Positions 59,810-64,000 of a stretch of DNA of 64,000 nucleotides are shown here, one piece after another (position 1 is the first letter of the stretch; each line of letters begins with the position of its first letter). The position numbers were made by a program, and so were the translations under genes. This stretch comes from Clostridiales bacterium (GTDB lineage: Bacteria; Bacillota; Clostridia; Oscillospirales; Oscillospiraceae). The stretch covers positions 1,239,501 through 1,303,500 of the forward strand of contig CP107216.1 of the NCBI GenBank assembly GCA_025757645.1. Direction: 5' to 3'. A model generated the notes under the pieces. It saw only the letters and a program-made list of their open reading frames with translations, was not told the DNA's origin and did not search any database.

Positions 59810-60820
59810 TTATTTGCGCACGGGGTAGATGACGGTCTCGCCGTCCGGTGGCATATCGTCCGCGTGGATGTAAGTCGGCGCTGTCCACTTCAGGATCAGG
59901 CGGCGATCATCCTGCGGGCCTGCCCAATAGTGATGCCAATGACCGCGGCGGGCGTGCGGCCGCTTTTTTCCGCCGGGCGTGCTGCCGGTGGTGTCAGCCT
60001 CGTCTGCTTCCGCGCGCGCTCTTGCGCCGCGAATGGCCGCGCCCATGCGCACGCCGACATACTGCAGATCGACGGTGCTGGCCTTGCCGACGTCGTCGGG
60101 CTTGTGCGGGATCTTTTGCGTGTGCTTGTGATCCGGCGCAGCGGCGATGTCCGCGCCGTCGGAGATGATATACAGGATGATCTGGATGACGCCAAGGATA
60201 ATGCGGCCAAGGGAAGCGACGTCCGAGACGGTGCTGATGTCGACGCCGACATTTTCGCGCGTGCGGTCCAGCGTGGCCCGCACACAGTCGCCGATCGTGC
60301 CGGACGGGTCCAGATGCAGCACCTGCGGGACAGTGCCCAGCATATCATCGTACAGCCACTGCACGCGCAGCTCCGTGGAGCCATGGTTGACATCGTAGTC
60401 GATCCACGCAAAAAAGCCGTCGACGCCGGGCAGCTCCGGGTGGTGAGCCTTGACATAGATGCAGGGGTACGGCAGGTGCAGCAGCAGGTCGACCGGCAGG
60501 ACGTCGGTGTCCTCCATGTCCTCCGCCTGGGCAAAAAGCATCTCGGCCATGTCGTCATCTACGGCGTAGATGATGCGGCTGCGCCGCCACGCCCAGCAGG
60601 CCGTAAGCTCTGCGGACATGGCTGCGGCATCCAGTTCGCTCCGGCCACGGGCGTAGGTAAGGTAGGTGTAGGCGGCGTTGATCGGCAGCGGGCAGTAGTC
60701 CGGCCACGCAAAGCCGTCCTCGCCGTTGGCGGTCGCGCAGCTGTCAAGCTGGCGATAGGCATCCGGGCAGCTGCGCAGCCACTTGCGCAGCAGCGGCAGC
60801 GGGGTCTCTCGGTCTCTCAT
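59810..60820 (-). CDS. AcrVA2-like protein (candidate anti-CRISPR)
   Basis: The 336-residue protein shows GFAWPDYCPLPINAAYTY near residue 34 and a mixed middle region. A basic linker precedes a C-terminal block with RRGHWHHYWAGP (residues about 291-302), LILKWTAPTYI and VIYPVR. From memory, the C-terminal block resembles AcrVA2, an anti-CRISPR family first described against Cas12a and said to reduce its expression. I cannot confirm this without a search. It is last in a four-gene operon with an HTH protein just upstream, which fits an acr-aca arrangement. The start at 60820 follows GAGGGAG. Confidence 0.5.
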   Translation of the reverse strand: MRDRETPLPLLRKWLRSCPDAYRQLDSCATANGEDGFAWPDYCPLPINAAYTYLTYARGRSELDAAAMSAELTACWAWRRSRIIYAVDDDMAEMLFAQAEDMEDTDVLPVDLLLHLPYPCIYVKAHHPELPGVDGFFAWIDYDVNHGSTELRVQWLYDDMLGTVPQVLHLDPSGTIGDCVRATLDRTRENVGVDISTVSDVASLGRIILGVIQIILYIISDGADIAAAPDHKHTQKIPHKPDDVGKASTVDLQYVGVRMGAAIRGARARAEADEADTTGSTPGGKKRPHARRGHWHHYWAGPQDDRRLILKWTAPTYIHADDMPPDGETVIYPVRK

Positions 60821-60833
60821 GCTAGCATCTCCC

Positions 60834-61475
60834 TCACAAACCGCACTGCTTTGCCAGCAGCAGGCGCACATACGGTGGGCACTCGCGGCTCCCGGAGATC
60901 CATCCCTGCAGCGTGCGCAGCGGGATTGCAAAACGCGCCGCAAAGTCCGTCTGCGACAGGCCGGCGTGCTGCACGATCTCGTTGACGGTCAGGTGCGCGT
61001 AGCTCCAGATGGGCCGCAGTTCTGCGGCCAAGGCCGGGAGCTCGTCCTCGCTGGCGCCAAAGATGTCTGACGTCGCAACGTCGGACACGAACGCATCCGG
61101 GTCATCGTAGGCAGCGGCCTCCTGCAGCGCTGCCGAAAACTGCTTATCCGTGAGATCGTAGTGCTCATCCAGATCGTCTGCGCTGGCATAGATCCAGGCG
61201 TGCGCGACGTCGGTTGCCGGGTATCCGTGCTTGGGGTCGTGGCGCAGCGTGATCGCCACATCTACGCCGCCCTTTCCGCCGAGGATGCCTGGCTTGTACT
61301 CGGCACGGTAGCCGACGATGGCGGTGTATGACCCACGGATACCGGCGCTCGAGACGAGGCGCTGGAGGCTCCCGTTGATCGCGTCTGTGAGTGTGGCGCC
61401 GCTGATCGTGTCCGGCCACTGGCTGCCGGACACGTACACTTCGTATTCTTTTGCAGTGATTCCTTTGCTTATCAT
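60834..61475 (-). CDS. Protein with C-terminal HTH, Aca-like position
   Basis: The 213-residue protein has an N-terminal region of unknown fold (residues about 1-110). A helical part and a C-terminal XRE-type HTH follow (about 160-213, with HAGLSQTDFAARFAIPLRTL and GWISGSRECPP). It sits 13 bp before the AcrVA2-like gene and overlaps the gene upstream by four bases. An HTH protein in an acr operon usually represses it. The long N-terminal part is unusual for such regulators and may have a function of its own. Confidence 0.65.
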   Translation of the reverse strand: MISKGITAKEYEVYVSGSQWPDTISGATLTDAINGSLQRLVSSAGIRGSYTAIVGYRAEYKPGILGGKGGVDVAITLRHDPKHGYPATDVAHAWIYASADDLDEHYDLTDKQFSAALQEAAAYDDPDAFVSDVATSDIFGASEDELPALAAELRPIWSYAHLTVNEIVQHAGLSQTDFAARFAIPLRTLQGWISGSRECPPYVRLLLAKQCGL

Positions 61476-62197
61476 TGCGTTTTGCCTCCTTTAGTAGCCT
61501 CACGCCAGGCTGCCAGAGCCTTGGCATAGTTTTTGAGTGCGTCGGCATCATCGTTGCTGATGCGGATCTCCGCATTGTCAACGTAGATGCGGTAGCCATA
61601 AGCCGCCGTACCGTAGACCTTGCCGTTCCACCGGCCGGCCGGGTAGCATACCGGCTTGACCGGCTCCGTGATGCCGGATGCCTCAGCGGCCGCGACGCGC
61701 TCGCGCTTTGCGGCGGCTTGTTTGGCAAGATACTCCGTGTCTACAATGCTATCGTCGATCACGGCGCCGAGCGCCTTCGCGCGCTCGATCTCGTCGTAGG
61801 CGTCCTCCTGCGGGACGACCTTGATCCATTTTTGCTCCCCGCGCTGGACGCTGTAGCCGTAGGTGATGTAGTCATCCGCAAATGACCAGCGGTACCCGAG
61901 CGCCTTAATGTCGTCCTTGCGCGGCATGGTGTCGCCGCCGAAAAACAGGACGACCGGCGTGTTGTCTTTGTACGGATAGCCGGTCATATGCAGCGTCAGG
62001 GGCAGCTCAGCCTCCGCTGCGGCGGCAGCCTCGCGCTCGGATGCCTTGCGCGCAGTGTAGCAAGCATCGCACTCATCAAAGTTTGCGGCTGCCCACGCCT
62101 CCCAGCCATCCGCCTCGCGGCGGTTGCGGCAGATGTTGGTGCGCGTAAACGTTGCGCCGCAGGTGGCGCAAGTACAGGTTGCAGTTGCTTTTGCCAT
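61472..62197 (-). CDS. Zinc-ribbon protein, unknown, in the candidate anti-defence operon
   Basis: The 241-residue protein has an N-terminal zinc ribbon: CTCATCG near residue 8 and CDAC near residue 43. A basic-acidic helix follows. A later domain contains YKDNTPVVLFFGGDTMPRKD and GYRWSFADDYITYGYSV. A C-terminal helix closes it (DADALKNYAKALAAW). I do not recognise the family. AAAGGAG gives a strong ribosome site. Location between the promoter and the HTH gene makes it a candidate inhibitor or accessory protein of the operon. Confidence 0.6.
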   Translation of the reverse strand: MAKATATCTCATCGATFTRTNICRNRREADGWEAWAAANFDECDACYTARKASEREAAAAAEAELPLTLHMTGYPYKDNTPVVLFFGGDTMPRKDDIKALGYRWSFADDYITYGYSVQRGEQKWIKVVPQEDAYDEIERAKALGAVIDDSIVDTEYLAKQAAAKRERVAAAEASGITEPVKPVCYPAGRWNGKVYGTAAYGYRIYVDNAEIRISNDDADALKNYAKALAAWREATKGGKTQ

Positions 62198-62253
62198 GAT
62201 GATTTATCTCCTTTCTTGTGCCGATCTTGTGCCGAATGTGTATCCGCACAAGA

Positions 62254-62529
62254 TTACTCGTCGACCCAGCCCCAGAGGTCAAACCATGTGGTAGGGCAGC
62301 TCAGCTTGTACGTGACGCCGGAGCCGGTGGCGTTATACACCTCGTAGTTGGCCTCCATGTAGCACGGCGCGCAGCCGTTGGTGCGGCGAGAGATGTCCGC
62401 GAGATCATCGAGCTCCGAGATCGGCTGCTCGGCCTCGAGATACAGTGCGTGCGCCTCGCTTGTGATGGGATCGCGGAGGATCTCCATGTTGTGCTTTGCC
62501 TGCAGTGCTTTTGCCTCGTTGCGTGTCAT
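62254..62529 (-). CDS. 91-residue protein, first gene of the candidate anti-defence operon
   Basis: The acidic protein begins MTRNEAKALQAKHNMEIL. It contains a Cys pair (CAPC near residue 58) and ends WFDLWGWVDE. Its small size and acidity are seen in many anti-defence proteins, but that is not evidence of function. GAAAGGACG lies before the ATG at 62529; the frame is open 28 codons further upstream, across the promoter. Confidence 0.6.
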   Translation of the reverse strand: MTRNEAKALQAKHNMEILRDPITSEAHALYLEAEQPISELDDLADISRRTNGCAPCYMEANYEVYNATGSGVTYKLSCPTTWFDLWGWVDE

Positions 62530-62584
62530 AGTTTTCGTCCTTTCCGGCCTATCGGCCTGTCGTGTTTCCCCTTTTGATGATTTA

Positions 62585-62613
62585 AGTATACGCTCAATGA
62601 GCGCAAATGTCAA
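62585..62613 (-). promoter_or_regulatory. Promoter of the candidate anti-defence operon
   Basis: On the minus strand, TTGACA (62613-62608) and TATACT (62590-62585) are 17 bp apart, close to consensus. A palindrome, CGCTCAATGAGCG, fills the spacer between the two boxes, where a bound repressor would block polymerase. Confidence 0.85.
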
Positions 62614-62639
62614 GCACTTTTACGCTCAAGCGGCGCAAA
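62591..62639. repeat. Duplicated operator of the minus-strand operon
   Basis: A 17-bp unit, CGCTCAATGAGCGCAAA (62591-62607), is repeated with three changes as CGCTCAAGCGGCGCAAA (62623-62639). The copies are 32 bp apart, close to three DNA turns. The first copy is in the promoter spacer and the second lies just upstream of the -35 box. Confidence 0.75.
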
Positions 62640-62909
62640 AGATGAACAAAAAATGAGATAGAAGTTGTGCAAGATTTCGGTTTGATTTCTGCGGCGCCGG
62701 ACGCGCCGCGGAAATGAGAACGAAACAGCAAAAACACCTTAATTTTATACGCGCGTGCGTGCGTATCTTTCCGGGCCCTTTAACGGCTAACTTAACTGCG
62801 TGCCGCCGAAGAGCGTGAGGAGTTGAAAAACGTCAACCGTGTCGCGGACGCGTGCACGCGATAGCAAATGCGGCCGGGGAAAGCCGGCTGAAAAACGGAG
62901 GAAGAAAGG
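62640..62909 (+). other. Intergenic region before the Rep-like gene
   Basis: About 270 bp lie between the minus-strand operon promoter and the Rep-like gene. They contain a GC hairpin (GCGGCG at 62691-62696 with CGCCGC at 62704-62709), an AT-rich patch with TTATAC (62745-62750), and a short GTGC tandem repeat near 62755. No clear promoter or known origin motif was seen, but its place before a replication-type gene makes it worth noting. Confidence 0.4.
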
Positions 62910-63668
62910 ATGAGAAAGCTGGTGGAGTATCACATCGTGTCCGGTCGCTGTGTCGAGACGCGGCGATGCATCCTGGATGTGTCGTCACGGACGCGCATGG
63001 GCCGCAAGAGCAGATCCAAACGGATCGCCGGCAACAGCAGCGCGAGGAAGATCGCTGCGAACGAGAAAGAGGCAGTCCGCCGTCTGGCGAGGATCATCAA
63101 CTGCAACTTTCGGGCGGGCGACCTGTGGCTGCAGCTCAAGTACAGCGACGAGCGGCTGCCGGAGGATATGGAGGCCGCAAAAAAAGAAGTAAGCAAATTT
63201 TTGCGCAATGTCGGCGGCCGATACCGCAAGGAGACGGGCAAAAGCCTGCGCTATGTGCTGACGACCAGCGACACCGATCCGCGCACAGGCAAAAAGGTGC
63301 GGCTGCACCACCACCTTGTGATGGACCGAGCTGCGTGGGAAGTGGTGACGCGGTACTGGCCGGAGGATCAGTGCGGCTACGTCCTGCTCGACGGCCGGGG
63401 AGACTACACCGGCATCGCGCGCTACATGGTATCCAACGCATGCAAGGACGCACACGCAAAAAAATGGAGCAGCTCGCGCGGATTGGAGAAGCCGATCTAC
63501 ACGGAGCCGGTGATCGTGCGCGACGTGGACGGCATCCAGGCGCCGGAAGGGGCGCTTGTAAAAGAAAAGACGATCATCGACGACGAGGAAACGGGGCTGC
63601 GGTACGGCTATGTCCGAGCTGTCATGCCGGATCGGCCGAGCGCGAAGCGAAAGAGGCTGCGGTTATGA
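62910..63668 (+). CDS. HUH-type replication-associated protein (rolling-circle Rep-like)
   Basis: The 252-residue protein has the HUH core RLHHHLVMD near residue 132. YVLTTSDTD precedes it, and LDGRGDYTGIARYMVSNA follows at about residue 167. This order resembles phage G2P/ORF2-type rolling-circle replication proteins. Late segments (SSSRGLEKPIYTEP) are also typical of that group in Firmicutes elements. The tyrosine nucleophile is not certain; the Tyr in YTGIARYM is possible. GGAGGAAGAAAGG precedes the ATG. Confidence 0.65.
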   Translation: MRKLVEYHIVSGRCVETRRCILDVSSRTRMGRKSRSKRIAGNSSARKIAANEKEAVRRLARIINCNFRAGDLWLQLKYSDERLPEDMEAAKKEVSKFLRNVGGRYRKETGKSLRYVLTTSDTDPRTGKKVRLHHHLVMDRAAWEVVTRYWPEDQCGYVLLDGRGDYTGIARYMVSNACKDAHAKKWSSSRGLEKPIYTEPVIVRDVDGIQAPEGALVKEKTIIDDEETGLRYGYVRAVMPDRPSAKRKRLRL

Positions 63669-63934
63669 AGCAGGAATTCAAGCGGCTGCGGAGCGTGAGC
63701 AAGAGCTACGACGAGCAGGGGGCAATCTTTTTCGCGTGCCGAAATTTCGCGCGCCAGCCGAAAAAGACACAGGACAAGATACGACGCTTGTGCGCGGCCG
63801 CGGGGCCGGAATACGCACAGGCGCTGTTGGCGTACCTGACGACGGACATCTCGTGGGAGCGGACATGCATGGATTACGGCCTGAGCCAGGAGACATTGAC
63901 GAGACTGAGGAGGCGATTTTACGATGCGTGGTGA
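63665..63934 (+). CDS. 89-residue helical protein, unknown
   Basis: It starts in an ATGA overlap with the Rep-like gene (MKQEFKRLRSVSKSYDEQGA). Its helical C-terminus, TCMDYGLSQETLTRLRRRFY, looks like an HTH, so it may be a small DNA-binding regulator of late genes. Not recognised further. Confidence 0.6.
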   Translation: MKQEFKRLRSVSKSYDEQGAIFFACRNFARQPKKTQDKIRRLCAAAGPEYAQALLAYLTTDISWERTCMDYGLSQETLTRLRRRFYDAW

Positions 63935-64000
63935 CGAGCGGGACGTCTATGACCTGCCGCTGGCGGAGCTGGAGCGGATGCTGACCGAGCAGCAAAAACG
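63924..64000 (+). CDS. Partial gene at the right edge
   Basis: An open frame begins with ATG at 63924 after GAGGAGG, starting MRGDERDVYDLPLAELERML, and is cut by the window edge. It overlaps the previous gene by 11 bases. Too little is visible to identify it. Confidence 0.5.
   Translation, partial: MRGDERDVYDLPLAELERMLTEQQK

Larger units (their letters stand above)
48084..64000. mobile_element. Integrated element, probably a prophage, left end to beyond the window
   Basis: It begins at tRNA-Ser with a tyrosine integrase. A divergent repressor/early-promoter switch follows. More than 20 small, tightly packed plus-strand genes come next, of types common in Firmicutes prophages and integrative elements. 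Four minus-strand genes at 59.8-62.5 kb form an inserted operon. Genes for heads, tails, packaging or conjugation are not in the window. The right boundary is not visible. Confidence 0.8.

Noticed and set aside
59702..60985. A 427-codon plus-strand frame opposite the AcrVA2-like gene
   Set aside because: The minus-strand frame has a ribosome site, a promoter and a terminator, and the plus-strand product is an Ala/Arg/Val shadow.
48084..64000. CRISPR array or tandem direct-repeat locus within the element
   Set aside because: No regularly spaced repeats were seen; only the paired operator repeat at 62.6 kb and simple inverted repeats are present.

Overview
The window looks like a GC-rich member of the Clostridia, most likely a gut Oscillospiraceae/Ruminococcaceae relative. 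This is inferred from the gene families and their order: rpoB-rpoC-rpsL-rpsG-fusA-tuf, an Asn-type T-box leader, type III glutamine synthetase next to an ANTAR regulator, and SLH-domain surface proteins. Strong Shine-Dalgarno sites and TTGACA/TATAAT promoters fit as well. No rRNA genes or CRISPR arrays were seen, and there is one tRNA gene.

Host chromosome, 1-48.1 kb. A GT-C-type membrane glycosyltransferase sits on the minus strand at the left edge. It is followed by RNA polymerase beta and beta' and the str operon (1.5-13.7 kb). Next come an SLH surface protein, a DUF4830 protein, an RsuA-like pseudouridine synthase and a CdaR-type regulator. A cell-envelope and translation cluster follows: ftsE, ftsX, an M23 hydrolase, an S41 protease, greA and lysS (18-24.6 kb). 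A PI-PLC-like secreted enzyme and an NSS transporter come next. The 27.5-36.9 kb block is a nitrogen and nucleotide island. An ANTAR regulator heads a minus-strand operon with pyrG, purB and purA. Glutamine synthetase III is divergent to it, and a T-box-controlled asparagine synthetase lies downstream. Both sides of the ANTAR/glnA divergence carry leader terminators with ANTAR-like hexaloop hairpins. After that are a GNAT acetyltransferase, a second SLH protein, a large MacB/FtsX-type ABC transporter, trkA, an MBL-fold hydrolase, a UvrD/PcrA helicase, an EamA transporter and a HAD phosphatase.

Integrated element, about 48.1 kb to beyond the right edge. A tyrosine integrase lies beside tRNA-Ser(GCU), whose 3' end is the probable attachment site. 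The element has a divergent repressor/early-promoter switch at 51.2-51.35 kb. A long plus-strand early operon follows, made of small, often ATGA-overlapping genes. These include an HNH-like zinc protein, an excisionase-like HTH, AbrB, a Lar-like protein, PcfK/PcfJ-like proteins, DUF3102, MazG-like and DUF4406 proteins, and many small Cys-rich proteins. An HUH replication-associated protein lies near the right edge. No capsid, terminase or conjugation genes fall inside the window, so prophage versus other integrative element cannot be settled, although the layout resembles a prophage early region.

Most interesting segment. A four-gene minus-strand operon (59.8-62.6 kb) interrupts the plus-strand element. 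It has its own near-consensus promoter overlapped by a duplicated operator. It contains a protein with a C-terminal HTH (Aca-like arrangement) followed by a protein that resembles the AcrVA2 anti-CRISPR family, and two unrecognised proteins. I interpret it as a candidate self-repressed anti-defence operon. The second main point is the ANTAR-centred nitrogen circuit at 27.5-35 kb.
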